Assembly: GCA_023715865.1 (NCBI GenBank)
Contig: JAMBOW010000001.1
Span: 682,001 to 746,000 of the forward strand
DNA: 64,000 nt
Direction: 5' to 3'
Source: Neobacillus mesonae
GTDB taxonomy: Bacteria; Bacillota; Bacilli; Paenibacillales; Paenibacillaceae
Below are positions 32,102 through 41,272 of the stretch, one piece after another (position 1 is the stretch's first letter; each line of letters begins with the position of its first letter). Under the pieces are notes generated by a model. That model was not told the origin of the DNA. It saw nothing but the letters and a program-made list of their open reading frames with translations, and ran no database searches. The position numbers and the translations under genes were made by a program.

Positions 32102-33328
32102 GTGAAGTGGATCATTGGCATGATCGGAGCGATGGATACCAAGGGAACTGAGTTTGCATTTTTGAAGAAAGAAATTGAGCGCTGGGGATTCGGAGTATAT
32201 GTGTTCGATACTGGCGTAATAGGTAAGCCACGCTTGCACCCAGACATTTCTCGCGAACGAATCGCTGCTGAAGGCGGGTTATCTTTAGAAAAATTAATAT
32301 CTCTTAACGACCGAGGGAAGGCAATGCGGATCATGGCTGCAGGAGCTGCCAAAGTTGTCGCAGAGGCTGCTTCGTCTGGCAAAATTCATGGTTTAATCGG
32401 CATGGGTGGAACCGCAGGGACTGCGGTAGCGAGCAGTGCCATGCGGGCGCTACCTTTCGGGTTCCCGAAGCTGATCGTCTCTACTGTTGCAGCGGGCAAT
32501 ACGAGGGAGTATGTAGGGACAAAGGATATCGTTATGTTTCCCGCAGTTGTTGATGTGTCTGGAATTAACCGAATCAGTAGGGAAATCTTTACGCGGGCAG
32601 CTGGTGCAATTTGCGGCATGACGGAATCCGAAGTCATCCCTACAAGCGATCGGAAGATGATTGCCGCAAGCATGTTTGGCAATACGACTACATGCGTCGA
32701 AAGGGCGAAAGCGCAACTTGAGGCAGAGAATCTGGAAGTGCTGGTCTTTCACTGCACGGGAGTCGGTGGACAGACGATCGAAAGTCTGGCTAATGCCGGC
32801 TTACTCGCTGGTATTCTAGACCTCACAACGACGGAGTGGGCCGATGAAATTGCAGGAGGTGTGTTTGCGGCAGGAGCCGAAAGAGGAGATGCAGCGGCGA
32901 AGCGAGGCATTCCCCAGTTGATCGCTCCGGGTTGCGTGGATATGGTGAATTTCCATGCTAGGGCCACTGTCCCCGTCCAGTACGAGGGTCGGAATTTGTA
33001 CGAATGGAACCCGAATATTACGCTCATGCGAACGACACCGGAAGAGAATATGCGGATTGGCCGAATACTCGCCGAGAAGGCCAACGCGAGTTCAGGTCCG
33101 GTTGCCTTCCTGCTTCCTATGAGGGGCGTATCTATTCTCGATAGCCCTGGACAGCCATTCTGGGATCCGGCTGCTGACCAGGCCTGCTTCGATGCAATCC
33201 GCAAACATGTGAAGGACAGTATTCCCGTTTATGAAATGGATGTTAATATCAATGATCCAGCATTTGCGGACAGAGCTGCTAACCTGCTGAAGGAAATGCT
33301 TGCCGATAGTCCGCAAGCGGAGCACTAG
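32102..33328 (+). CDS. UPF0261/Tm-1-like ATP-binding protein
   Basis: A 408-residue protein of the UPF0261 family, whose N-terminal half is the Tm-1-like ATP-binding fold. Seen: IGMIGAMDTKGTEFAFLKKE at the N-terminus, a Gly-rich GLIGMGGTAGTAVASSAM loop, and FHCTGVGGQTIESLANAG before the C-terminal half (DLTTTEWADEIAGGVFAAGA). The plant homologue Tm-1 binds ATP and viral replicase; bacterial members are metabolic and uncharacterised, often encoded with the PEP-hydrolase-family TIM barrel found at the end of this operon. GTG 32102 follows AAAGGAGGG. Its DNA is GC-richer than the flanking repeat region. Confidence 0.88.
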   Translation: MKWIIGMIGAMDTKGTEFAFLKKEIERWGFGVYVFDTGVIGKPRLHPDISRERIAAEGGLSLEKLISLNDRGKAMRIMAAGAAKVVAEAASSGKIHGLIGMGGTAGTAVASSAMRALPFGFPKLIVSTVAAGNTREYVGTKDIVMFPAVVDVSGINRISREIFTRAAGAICGMTESEVIPTSDRKMIAASMFGNTTTCVERAKAQLEAENLEVLVFHCTGVGGQTIESLANAGLLAGILDLTTTEWADEIAGGVFAAGAERGDAAAKRGIPQLIAPGCVDMVNFHARATVPVQYEGRNLYEWNPNITLMRTTPEENMRIGRILAEKANASSGPVAFLLPMRGVSILDSPGQPFWDPAADQACFDAIRKHVKDSIPVYEMDVNINDPAFADRAANLLKEMLADSPQAEH

Positions 33329-33367
33329 AACGGATAGAACTTATTCATTTAAGGAGGAGAACGGAAA

Positions 33368-34363
33368 ATGAAAACGTATAAAGTGGGTCTTGTCGGTGCA
33401 GGCGGAGTTACAGAGCTACATCTGGAGGGATATAAAAATCGTCAAGATCGGCTTGAGGTCGTTGCCATTTGTGATCCAAATGTAGAGATTCTCACCCGAA
33501 AAGCGGAGCAATACGGCATTCAGCAGCAATTCACCGATCTTAATGACTTTATCCAGAACAGTGGCATAGACGTTGCTATTGTCTGTACCCCGACTTCGAT
33601 CCGCAAGCAGGTCGTATACCCTCTGCTTGAAGCAGGACTCCCGCTCTTTGTCGAGAAGCCGTTCTCCGATACATGGGCCGATGCCATCGAGATTACCAAG
33701 AAGGCAGAGTTGCTTGGCGTGCCCATCTCGGTCAACCAGAACTTCCGTCGGCATTTCACCTTTGATGTCGTTAAGGATATTGTGTCTCAGGATACCATCG
33801 GTAAGGTAACGTCGATCGTGTTCAACAATTTGTTCTTCCGCCAAGACAACGGTTGGCGCCTTCAGTGCGAGCGTCATGCATTGTCAGTTATGGGCATCCA
33901 TTGGTTTGATGGCTTCCGTCAAATCCTTGGTTCAGAGGCCATCTCCGTTAATAGTTTGATGCGTTCCTCCTCAGCGATTGAATGTGCGGGTGAGACTGAT
34001 GCAACGGTTCAGGTTGCCTTCGAGAACGGTGCAATTGCGACATATGTTCAGAGCTTTTCGTCTCCATTCCCAAGAACAGAGATGATTGTCATTGGTGAAA
34101 CGGGTACCTTGTACTGCACACATTGCAGCGTGGAGCTGTACCGGAATGGCACTAAGTCGCCATTACAAACATGGAACAATGATGTCTCCCGCGAAACGGC
34201 CACATTCGAAGGCTTAAATCAGCTGCTGTCTTCAATTGAAACCGGAAATGAGGCTCCTAACAGCGCGCAAGATAATCTAAAGACAGTGGCCATACTGGAT
34301 GCAGCCTACCGTTCCACCCTCGAACAACGTCCAATTCGACTGAATCAAGGTGTACTCGTATGA
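33368..34363 (+). CDS. Gfo/Idh/MocA family oxidoreductase
   Basis: A 331-residue NAD(P)-dependent dehydrogenase. The Rossmann motif GLVGAGGVTELHLEGY is at the N-terminus, and the conserved EKP (LFVEKPFSDTWADA, ~residue 97) follows. The catalytic-site segment NQNFRRH comes before the C-terminal dehydrogenase-like domain. Such enzymes oxidise or reduce cyclic sugars or inositols. AAGGAGG lies just before ATG 33368; the 3' end overlaps the sugar isomerase gene by 4 bases. Likely works on the compound imported by the LplABC-type transporter. Confidence 0.92.
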   Translation: MKTYKVGLVGAGGVTELHLEGYKNRQDRLEVVAICDPNVEILTRKAEQYGIQQQFTDLNDFIQNSGIDVAIVCTPTSIRKQVVYPLLEAGLPLFVEKPFSDTWADAIEITKKAELLGVPISVNQNFRRHFTFDVVKDIVSQDTIGKVTSIVFNNLFFRQDNGWRLQCERHALSVMGIHWFDGFRQILGSEAISVNSLMRSSSAIECAGETDATVQVAFENGAIATYVQSFSSPFPRTEMIVIGETGTLYCTHCSVELYRNGTKSPLQTWNNDVSRETATFEGLNQLLSSIETGNEAPNSAQDNLKTVAILDAAYRSTLEQRPIRLNQGVLV

Positions 34364-35139
34364 ACGTCAAATTTGCATTTTCTCGGCCGACCCAAACGGA
34401 TGAAGAACGGGACCTTCTATTCAGAGGGTACCGTTCCGCCGGATATGCAGGCCTTCAACTAAAGCATGGTCAGTACGCCCCATATATAGATGAGCCAGAA
34501 CGTTTCCTAGAGGAATGGGGAGCGCTGCCTGGGGCGGCGTCGGCGCTGATTGCAGGTGGGGACGTTGATGATGAGATTCGCTCACGCCTTGTCCCGCTGC
34601 TTGATTTCGGCGAAAGTATTGGTATCGAACGCATCGTATTCTGTCATGGTCTCTCCCGAAAGCATGTTACAACCGACGATATCCGCCGCTTCGCTCGTCA
34701 GTTGTCAGAGCTCGGGAAAGAGACGGAGCAGCGAGGTATTCAACTCTCCCTGCACCATCACTACGACCAGCCGGTGATGCACCGAGAGGACTTTGACGTC
34801 TTTTTCGATCGACTGCAGGAAAGGACTGTAGGCTTAACGATCGACACAGCACATTTGGTGAAGTCAGGGATTTCGGACGTCGCTGAGATCATTACCAGCT
34901 TTGCTCCGTTCATTGACAACTTTCATATGAAGGATTTTGCAGAAGGCGACTGGCGGGTGTTAGGAGAGGGAGACATCGACTTCGTTCCAATTTTCCGCGC
35001 TATCTGCGCGATAGGATATGAGGGCTGGATGTCGGCAGACGAGGAAAGCGGAGGAGGCGTCCAAGAGGGAATGCTTCAGTGTCTCCATTTTATGCGGCAA
35101 GGTATTCAAGAGGCGCAGGACAAATCTAGCCGGAGGTGA
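34360..35139 (+). CDS. Sugar phosphate isomerase/epimerase (xylose isomerase-like TIM barrel)
   Basis: A 259-residue AP endonuclease 2/xylose isomerase-like TIM barrel. Metal ligands are suggested by SLHHHYDQP, LTIDTAHLVKSG and DNFHMKDFAEGDWRVLGEGD, with a final ESGGG in place of the usual E-x-R/D. Common partner of Gfo/Idh oxidoreductases in inositol and rare-sugar pathways. The ATG overlaps the previous stop (ATGA), so it is tightly coupled. Substrate unknown. Confidence 0.88.
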   Translation: MNVKFAFSRPTQTDEERDLLFRGYRSAGYAGLQLKHGQYAPYIDEPERFLEEWGALPGAASALIAGGDVDDEIRSRLVPLLDFGESIGIERIVFCHGLSRKHVTTDDIRRFARQLSELGKETEQRGIQLSLHHHYDQPVMHREDFDVFFDRLQERTVGLTIDTAHLVKSGISDVAEIITSFAPFIDNFHMKDFAEGDWRVLGEGDIDFVPIFRAICAIGYEGWMSADEESGGGVQEGMLQCLHFMRQGIQEAQDKSSRR

Positions 35140-35145
35140 TCATCT

Positions 35146-36108
35146 GTGAACTCCCATATCGCTAAGCATGGTAGAAAGTCCAGCAGACAAGAGAAGGCTC
35201 GAAGCCGGGGGCTATGGCTGGACATAAGACGTGATCGATACCTCTATTTGCTGGCACTGCCGGGTATCCTGTACTTTCTTGTGTTTAAGTATATGCCGAT
35301 GTGGGGGGTGGTGATTGCCTTCCAGGATTATTCACCCTATCTGGGCATACTTCATAGCAAATGGGTGGGCTTTGAGCACTTTATCCGCTTTTTTTCTAAT
35401 CCTGACTTTATTATTCTGTTTCGCAACACAATGATGATAAGCTTCCTGAATTTATTTTTCTTTTTTCCACTGCCGATCCTTCTATCCTTACTGCTCAATG
35501 AAGTTACCCATAATGCCTTCAAGCGGACGATCCAATCGATTGTTTATCTGCCTCACTTTCTGTCTTGGGTCATCATTGTGGGCATCTCGTTTCTACTGCT
35601 ATCACAGTCGTCTGGCATTATCAACATGATCCTGCAGTGGGCTGGCTTTGCTAGCTACGATTTTCTTACGAACAAGGACACCTTCTGGGCTTTGCTTACC
35701 TTCCAAAATATCTGGAAGGAGACAGGATGGGGAACAATTATCATTCTGGCTGCTATTACGTCAGTAGATACTCAGCTGTACGAGGCGGCCAAGATCGACG
35801 GTGCCAGTCGCCTTCGTCAGACGTGGCATATTACGTTACCAGGGATCCGTAATGTCATCACCGTGCTCCTCATCTTACGCCTGGGCAATATCATGGATGT
35901 CGGCTTCGAGCAAATTTTCCTCATGATGAACGGGGCAGTGACCGATGTAGCGGACGTGTTTGAAACGTATGTCTATCGCAACGGGATCCAAAACGGGCAA
36001 TTCAGCTATAGTACGGCTGTTGGCCTGTTCAAATCCATTGTCGGGCTGATTCTAGTCGTTATCGCCAATAAGCTGGCCAAGAAGTACGGTGAGGAAGGAG
36101 TCTATTAA
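35146..36108 (+). CDS. ABC sugar transporter permease, LplB type
   Basis: A 320-residue permease with six helices. The N-terminal YLYLLALPGILYFLVFKYMP and PMWGVVIAFQDYSP segments are the hallmarks of LplB/YtcP-type permeases of the CUT1 class; the cytoplasmic EAA loop is YEAAKIDGASRLRQTWHITL. GTG 35146 with GGAGGTGA upstream. Forms the channel with the LplC-like permease downstream; as usual for this class, the ATPase is not in the cluster and would be a shared MsmX-like protein elsewhere. Confidence 0.93.
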   Translation: MNSHIAKHGRKSSRQEKARSRGLWLDIRRDRYLYLLALPGILYFLVFKYMPMWGVVIAFQDYSPYLGILHSKWVGFEHFIRFFSNPDFIILFRNTMMISFLNLFFFFPLPILLSLLLNEVTHNAFKRTIQSIVYLPHFLSWVIIVGISFLLLSQSSGIINMILQWAGFASYDFLTNKDTFWALLTFQNIWKETGWGTIIILAAITSVDTQLYEAAKIDGASRLRQTWHITLPGIRNVITVLLILRLGNIMDVGFEQIFLMMNGAVTDVADVFETYVYRNGIQNGQFSYSTAVGLFKSIVGLILVVIANKLAKKYGEEGVY

Positions 36109-36138
36109 AATCAGCCGTATTGGAAAGGAGGGGCACGT

Positions 36139-37020
36139 ATGAAACAAAGCATAGGAAGCCGCCTGTCTAATGGAGCAAACTATGCGGTACTTTCATTGAT
36201 TGGATTACTCACGCTATTCCCGCTTTATTATGTGCTCGTCGTTTCCTTCACCGATTCGCACGAGTTCGCGGAGAAAAATGGCTTTATTCTCTTCCCAACG
36301 AAATGGTCGATCGCGGCCTATGAATATCTGTTCTCCACCCCAACGTTTATGAATGCGGCGGCAGTGAGCACCTTTTTGGCGACAGTTGGCACGGCCTTAA
36401 GCCTCATCGTCACCGCAGCCATGGCCTTTAGCTTATCCCGTAAGCGACTGCGCGGCAGACAGTTCATGCTCGTCGCAATCGTGCTTACGCTGTTATTTAA
36501 TCCAGGTATTATCCCGCCCTACCTCGTCGTCAAAGAACTCGGCCTGATCAATAGCGTTTGGTCGCTAATCATTCCTGTGTTGACCACCGGCTGGTACGTC
36601 ATCTTAATGAAGAGCTTCTTCGACAGTATCCCGGTGGAGCTCGAGGAAGCGGCTATGATCGATGGAAGTACCGACCTCGGTACCTTTTTCCGGATCGTCC
36701 TGCCGCTGTCGGCACCAGCTCTAGCCGCATTCGGTTTGTTCTATGCCGTTGCCTACTGGAATACGTTCTTCTCGGCCGTTCTGTACATCAACGATTTTGC
36801 AAAGGTTCCACTTCAAATCGTGCTGCGCAATATGCTCGTAGACTCCTCGACCTCCACTGGAGGCGCAGCCGCTGCCGAGATGATTTCCGAACAACAGATC
36901 CCGACGCAAACGATCAAAATGGCTGCAGTCGTCATTTCCACACTCCCCATTGTGTGCATTTATCCGTTTTTACAGAAGCATTTTACGAAAGGCGTCATGC
37001 TTGGTTCTGTCAAGGGTTAA
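36139..37020 (+). CDS. ABC sugar transporter permease, LplC type
   Basis: A 293-residue CUT1-class permease: N-terminal LFPLYYVLVVSFTDSHEF, EAA loop EEAAMIDGSTDLGTFFRIVL, and C-terminal CIYPFLQKHFTKGVMLGSVK(G), the fixed ending of LplC/YtcP proteins. ATG 36139 follows AAAGGAGG. Pairs with the LplB-like permease 30 bases upstream. Substrates of the Lpl family include large oligosaccharides such as unsaturated galacturonides; the actual substrate here is unknown. Confidence 0.93.
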   Translation: MKQSIGSRLSNGANYAVLSLIGLLTLFPLYYVLVVSFTDSHEFAEKNGFILFPTKWSIAAYEYLFSTPTFMNAAAVSTFLATVGTALSLIVTAAMAFSLSRKRLRGRQFMLVAIVLTLLFNPGIIPPYLVVKELGLINSVWSLIIPVLTTGWYVILMKSFFDSIPVELEEAAMIDGSTDLGTFFRIVLPLSAPALAAFGLFYAVAYWNTFFSAVLYINDFAKVPLQIVLRNMLVDSSTSTGGAAAAEMISEQQIPTQTIKMAAVVISTLPIVCIYPFLQKHFTKGVMLGSVKG

Positions 37021-37081
37021 GCAACAGGCGTTTGGCACAATTGCGATTCAAACATTCGTTTAAAATCGGAGGTTGTCGAGG

Positions 37082-38638
37082 ATGAAAATGACTCAAGTAC
37101 GAAAGTGGAAAAGTACTATGGCTGCGATGGCGCTAATCATTGCGATCGGATCGAGTCTAATGGCTTGCTCGGGGAATGCGAATAATACGGGCACCGGCTC
37201 GGCAGGTGATGGCAATGCTACAGGTGGTAACGATTCGGAGGCACCAGTCACCATTAAGATCATGTCGGATTTCACCATCGCCCAGCCGCCTTCTCCAGAT
37301 AATCCGATTGTGAAAGAGTTCGAGAAAAGCACCAATACGAAGCTGGATATCACATGGGTATCCGGAGCCAACTGGAGCGATTATGTTGACCGGATTAATG
37401 TGGTACTGAGTTCCGGTGACCTGCCTGACCTACTGAAGCTGAACGATGTCACCAATCCCTTATTCCAGCAGATGGTGAACCAAGGCGTGTTCTGGGATTT
37501 GACGCCGTATCTGAAATCTTATCCGAACTTGATGACGTATCCGGAATCCATATGGAACAATACAACGATTGACGGTAAAAACTATGTTATTCCCGTGGCA
37601 CGGCCACTTAATGGCTTCGTATTCACCAACGTTCGAAAAGATTGGCTCGATAAGCTGGGGCTTGAGGTGCCGAAGACCGTAGACGATTTTTACAACATGC
37701 TCAAAGCCTTCAAGGAACAGATGCCCGATGGCAAAACTGATACGTACGGCTACACGATGCGCGGACACGAGGTATTAGATGGTGTGTTTACGAATTCGAA
37801 TGGACGCTGGAAGGATATTGGCGGTGAATTAATCGATGCTAACTTTGATCCCGGCATGCGTGAAGCCATTTTGTTCAAGAAGAAGCTATTTGATGAGGGA
37901 CTCGTTCCACCAGACTTCTCTGTCATGAAGGACAGTCAGTTTTGGGATCTGGCCACGACAGGAAGAGCAGGCGCGACCGCAGAGACGATCGAAGCGCAAT
38001 TCCGCTGGACGTATGATCAATGGAAGCGCGACCCTCAGGTCGATTGGATGCCGATGTCCTCTCTTTCCTATCAAGATGGTCCTTACGCACCTGAGTATAG
38101 AGGATACATTGGCGTTCTCGCCATTCCAAAGAAAGTGCCTGAGGAGAAGATGAAGAAAATTCTATCTCTTCTGGATTTTGGTGCTTCGGAAGAAGGAGGC
38201 ACCCTGTCTTTATACGGCATTAAGGGCGTTCACTATAACGACGAAAATGGCATGAAGGTGGCAACGGAGCAAGCCGTCGTGGACAGTGTAGGCGTTGGCG
38301 CATTCGGGAAGCTGTTTATGCGATATGATCCGTACATGTATGCTTACGCACCAGGCATGACGAAGGAAATTTTCGAACGCAATAAACAGGTAATTGACGA
38401 GCGAGCCAAGATCGCTAACCCGGATGTTGCTATCGGGCTCGTTTCGGAGACGGATACTAAGCTTGGTGCCGACTACACGAAGAAGATGGCCGATATGAAA
38501 ACGCAGGTCATCATGGGCAAAGCCACGATTGAAGATTGGGATAAGTTAATCCAAGATATCCGGAATGATCCCAATTACAAGCAAATCACCAAAGAAATTA
38601 ATAAGGCGTACAAGGAACGGTTAGCTCTGACCCAATAA
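37082..38638 (+). CDS. Sugar-binding lipoprotein, LplA type
   Basis: A 518-residue extracellular solute-binding protein. Signal peptide of a lipoprotein with lipobox LMAC (SLMACSGNANN, Cys about residue 31), a low-complexity Gly/Asn/Thr linker, then a family-1 binding fold: FEKSTNTKLDITWVSGANWS, SSGDLPDLLKLND. The 500+ residue size is typical of LplA-like proteins. ATG 37082 is chosen because CGGAGG (37067-37072) is 9 bases upstream. Delivers the substrate to the LplB/LplC permeases. Confidence 0.93.
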   Translation: MKMTQVRKWKSTMAAMALIIAIGSSLMACSGNANNTGTGSAGDGNATGGNDSEAPVTIKIMSDFTIAQPPSPDNPIVKEFEKSTNTKLDITWVSGANWSDYVDRINVVLSSGDLPDLLKLNDVTNPLFQQMVNQGVFWDLTPYLKSYPNLMTYPESIWNNTTIDGKNYVIPVARPLNGFVFTNVRKDWLDKLGLEVPKTVDDFYNMLKAFKEQMPDGKTDTYGYTMRGHEVLDGVFTNSNGRWKDIGGELIDANFDPGMREAILFKKKLFDEGLVPPDFSVMKDSQFWDLATTGRAGATAETIEAQFRWTYDQWKRDPQVDWMPMSSLSYQDGPYAPEYRGYIGVLAIPKKVPEEKMKKILSLLDFGASEEGGTLSLYGIKGVHYNDENGMKVATEQAVVDSVGVGAFGKLFMRYDPYMYAYAPGMTKEIFERNKQVIDERAKIANPDVAIGLVSETDTKLGADYTKKMADMKTQVIMGKATIEDWDKLIQDIRNDPNYKQITKEINKAYKERLALTQ

Positions 38639-38690
38639 TGCATAGCGAAGTTCAATAAAAAAAATAAGCATAAAAAGGAGAGAGAGAACT

Positions 38691-39053
38691 ATGGCGACAA
38701 TTACAAGTTTGAGTGAGCAAGAGGAGCACCGTCTATTAGATATGGGGTGGGGCAAAATCCAGTGGTTGTGCGGGAAGGAGATAGATTCCGAAGCGGAAAT
38801 GACGTTCGGGATGGTGTACATTGAAGCGGGTAAGGAAAATAATCGGCATGTTCATCCTAATTGCGAGGAGATCATTTTCATTATCTCCGGTGAATGCGAT
38901 CATACGCTTGGGGACGAAACGTTCCACCTTAAGCCTGGGATGATGCTGCGGATTCCCCGCGGTGTACCGCATAATGCTAAAGTGACGAGCTGGGAGCCCT
39001 GCAGGATGATCATTGCCTATTCATCGGCAGACCGTCAAACGGTCGGCGAATAA
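38691..39053 (+). CDS. Cupin domain protein
   Basis: A 120-residue single-domain cupin: motif 1 ENNRHVHPNCEEIIFIISGE (HxHx4E) and motif 2 GMMLRIPRGVPHNAK. All four metal ligands (two His, Glu, His) are present. The protein may be a sugar isomerase/epimerase-like enzyme or mutarotase within the operon's pathway. ATG 38691 follows GGAGAGAGAG. Confidence 0.88.
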   Translation: MATITSLSEQEEHRLLDMGWGKIQWLCGKEIDSEAEMTFGMVYIEAGKENNRHVHPNCEEIIFIISGECDHTLGDETFHLKPGMMLRIPRGVPHNAKVTSWEPCRMIIAYSSADRQTVGE

Positions 39054-39065
39054 GGGAGAGCTATC

Positions 39066-39893
39066 ATGACCATATCGAGAGAAATAGCGTTACAGCGCTT
39101 AAGAAGCCAGGTCAGACAGGGAACGACGCTGGTTGGAGCCGGGGCGGGTACAGGATTATCCGCGAAGTGTGCTGAAGCGGGTGGAGCAGACCTCATCATT
39201 ATTTATAATTCGGGCCGTTACCGCATGGCAGGACGCGGTTCGCTCGCAGGGCTGATGCCTTACGGAGATGCCAACAAAATCGTAGTGGAGATGGCGTCTG
39301 AAGTGCTACCCATTGTGAAAGATACACCGGTGCTTGCCGGTGTGTGTGGAACGGACCCATTCCGCGTCATGAAGGTGTACTTGAAGCAGCTGCAAGAGAT
39401 GGGATTTACCGGCGTACAGAACTTCCCAACGGTTGGCCTATGCGACGGGGTCTTCCGGCAAAATCTCGAGGAGACGGGGATGGGGTACGATCTCGAGGTG
39501 GAGATGATAAGGCAAGCTCATGAGCTCGGTCTTCTGACCACGCCATACGTTTTCAATGAAGACGATGCGAGAAAGATGACTGAAGCTGGCGCAGATGTCC
39601 TGGTCGCTCACGTCGGTCTTACGACGAAGGGCTCCATCGGGGCGTCAACAGCGCTGACACTGGATGAAGCAGTTGATGTGGTACAACGGATCTGCGATGC
39701 GGGTAAACAGATTAATCCAGATGTACTGGTCATCTGTCACGGAGGACCGATCTCCGAGCCCGAAGACGCTGCTTATGTACTTAACCGTACAACAGGAGTT
39801 GCTGGCTTTTTCGGTGCTTCCAGCGTGGAGCGCCTGCCGACGGAAATCGCCGTTACCTCACAGGTACAAAGATTCAAAAGTATTAGCTTTTAA
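39066..39893 (+). CDS. PEP-hydrolase family (PF09370-like) TIM-barrel protein
   Basis: A 275-residue TIM barrel of the phosphoenolpyruvate hydrolase/'TIM-barrel signal transduction' family: [54 protein letters not shown] and the closing [14 protein letters not shown]. The family is often fused to or next to UPF0261/Tm-1-like proteins; here the two are first and last genes of the same operon, which supports a joint pathway. ATG 39066 with AAGGGAGAG upstream. Reaction not established. Confidence 0.87.
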   Translation: MTISREIALQRLRSQVRQGTTLVGAGAGTGLSAKCAEAGGADLIIIYNSGRYRMAGRGSLAGLMPYGDANKIVVEMASEVLPIVKDTPVLAGVCGTDPFRVMKVYLKQLQEMGFTGVQNFPTVGLCDGVFRQNLEETGMGYDLEVEMIRQAHELGLLTTPYVFNEDDARKMTEAGADVLVAHVGLTTKGSIGASTALTLDEAVDVVQRICDAGKQINPDVLVICHGGPISEPEDAAYVLNRTTGVAGFFGASSVERLPTEIAVTSQVQRFKSISF

Positions 39894-40089
39894 CCGTAGA
39901 CGATAAATGAAGAGCATTGTTTTCCACAAATAGCTTTTTAAGAACAAAACAAGTGAGAGTAGCATATCAAGTTCCAGTTCCATAGAGTATTATCACTTCG
40001 ACCCTCTATAAGGAACAAATGAGGAGAGGTAAACTGAGGCTAGAGCGTGAAAAACTCAATTTATTGAATGTTTTGGATTAACTCTTGTA
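39894..40089. other. Intergenic region after the Lpl operon, no gene seen
   Basis: No clear terminator directly after the operon; the first strong hairpin is the family-2 element at 40.1 kb. Confidence 0.5.
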
Positions 40090-40160
40090 GTGGGACTATA
40101 ACATGGGCCCATTAATAGTCGCTTAGATAGCGGCTTTTTTATTTTATAAGTACAAGTTAC
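40090..40160 (+). repeat. Family-2 element, degenerate copy 5, with terminator
   Basis: GGGACTATAACATGGGCCCA; hairpin AGTCGCTTAGATAGCGGCT plus T6; right arm decayed (TACAAGTTACTTTG). Confidence 0.7.
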
Positions 40161-40383
40161 TTTGATAATAATGTCTATGCTAAAGTTTCAAACTCTGCAT
40201 CCGCTTTATATGGGATCATGTAAGACTCTGTTCATTCTAACATCCTAAGCTCTATCCTCAGTTCCTTATCCTTTCGTGTGTAATGGAAGTCCATATCACC
40301 TACACCGAACGTTTAAGCGAATTAAAGGTATGACGCAAGCTGTATACTTTCAGCAATGTAGAATCGAATCGATAAAAAATTCC

Positions 40384-40414
40384 TTGCTTATTACGTTACG
40401 TAATGTGGTGTAAT
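40384..40414 (+). promoter_or_regulatory. MerR-type promoter with operator dyad
   Basis: -35 TTGCTT (40384-40389), -10 TGTAAT (40409-40414), spacer 19 bp. The palindrome ATTACGT-T-ACGTAAT (40390-40404) fills the spacer. Confidence 0.72.
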
Positions 40415-40432
40415 GGGAAAGAGGTGAGTTGC

Positions 40433-41244
40433 ATGGAAGAATCAGACAAAATCTATTTAGCGGCGAACTAGCCGCTGCCACCGGTGTAACCGTAAGAACA
40501 CTTCAACACTATGATAATATTGGTCTTTTGCCGACATCCGGCCGTACTGCTGGAGGACGACGTTATTATACCAAGGAAGACATGCTCTGTTTAGAGCAAA
40601 TCATATTTTATAAATCATTAGGATTTTCGTTGCAAGAAATTCGCGACAAAGTAATTAAACGACCGACGACTTCTCAGATCGAACAAATCCTTCATGAGCA
40701 GGAGGTTGAACTCTATAGAAAAATAGAAGACGCTCATGCGAGCATTGCATTAATCAAGGCATTTCGGACTGCCCTCGCAGCTGGAAACTCCCCGTCGTGG
40801 CAGTCATTAACCCGTTTTATCCGAACCTTAAGGGGCAGCAATCTATTAGATTGGGGGGATAACATTTTCAGTGACTCGTTGATTGAAATTTTGGGAAAGC
40901 ATTTTACCCATGAAGTTGCCTTCGATTTCTATCATACATGGAGGGAGATAGCTTTGAAAGCCATGACGCTAGCCAAGTCTGGGGTGGCTCCTGATGATCC
41001 AGCAGCACAAGAATTGGCCGAGGATTGGTGGGAAATCGTGCAGGAGGTAACCACTGGGGATGACGAACGAATCCATGCTTTTGCACTAATTCAAGAAGAT
41101 CGGGCTTCATGGCCTGAGGGTGATCGCGATCTCATGGATGCATCCCAATCTTTTATTGATCTATCGCTAAAACACTATATAAAGTCTCGGCCCAACGATA
41201 GTAAAAAGTACAGTTCTTTAAAACGTAAGTACGATAAAAGCTAA
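40433..41244 (+). pseudogene. TipAS-type MerR regulator with a frameshift near its start
   Basis: The body reads GELAAATGVTVRTLQHYDNI, wing GGRRYYTKED, a coiled-coil helix and a TipAS-like C-terminal domain ending SFIDLSLKHYIKSRP. The well-placed start (ATG 40433, 6 bases after GAGGTG) gives MEESDKIYLAAN and stops; the regulator frame takes over at about 40455 (FSGELAAATG). Two extra T, or one lost base, would join them. A TTG at 40429 is in frame, but only 2 bases from the ribosome binding site. Could be a true recent mutation, a sequence error, or weak TTG use. Probably regulates the GH29 gene downstream or itself. Confidence 0.7.
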
Positions 41245-41272
41245 CTACAGAGAGAGGAGATTTCCTAACAAT

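Noticed and set aside
32086..33325. Several minus-strand frames over the UPF0261 gene
   Set aside because: Shadow frames; the plus-strand product has clear family motifs and a good ribosome binding site.
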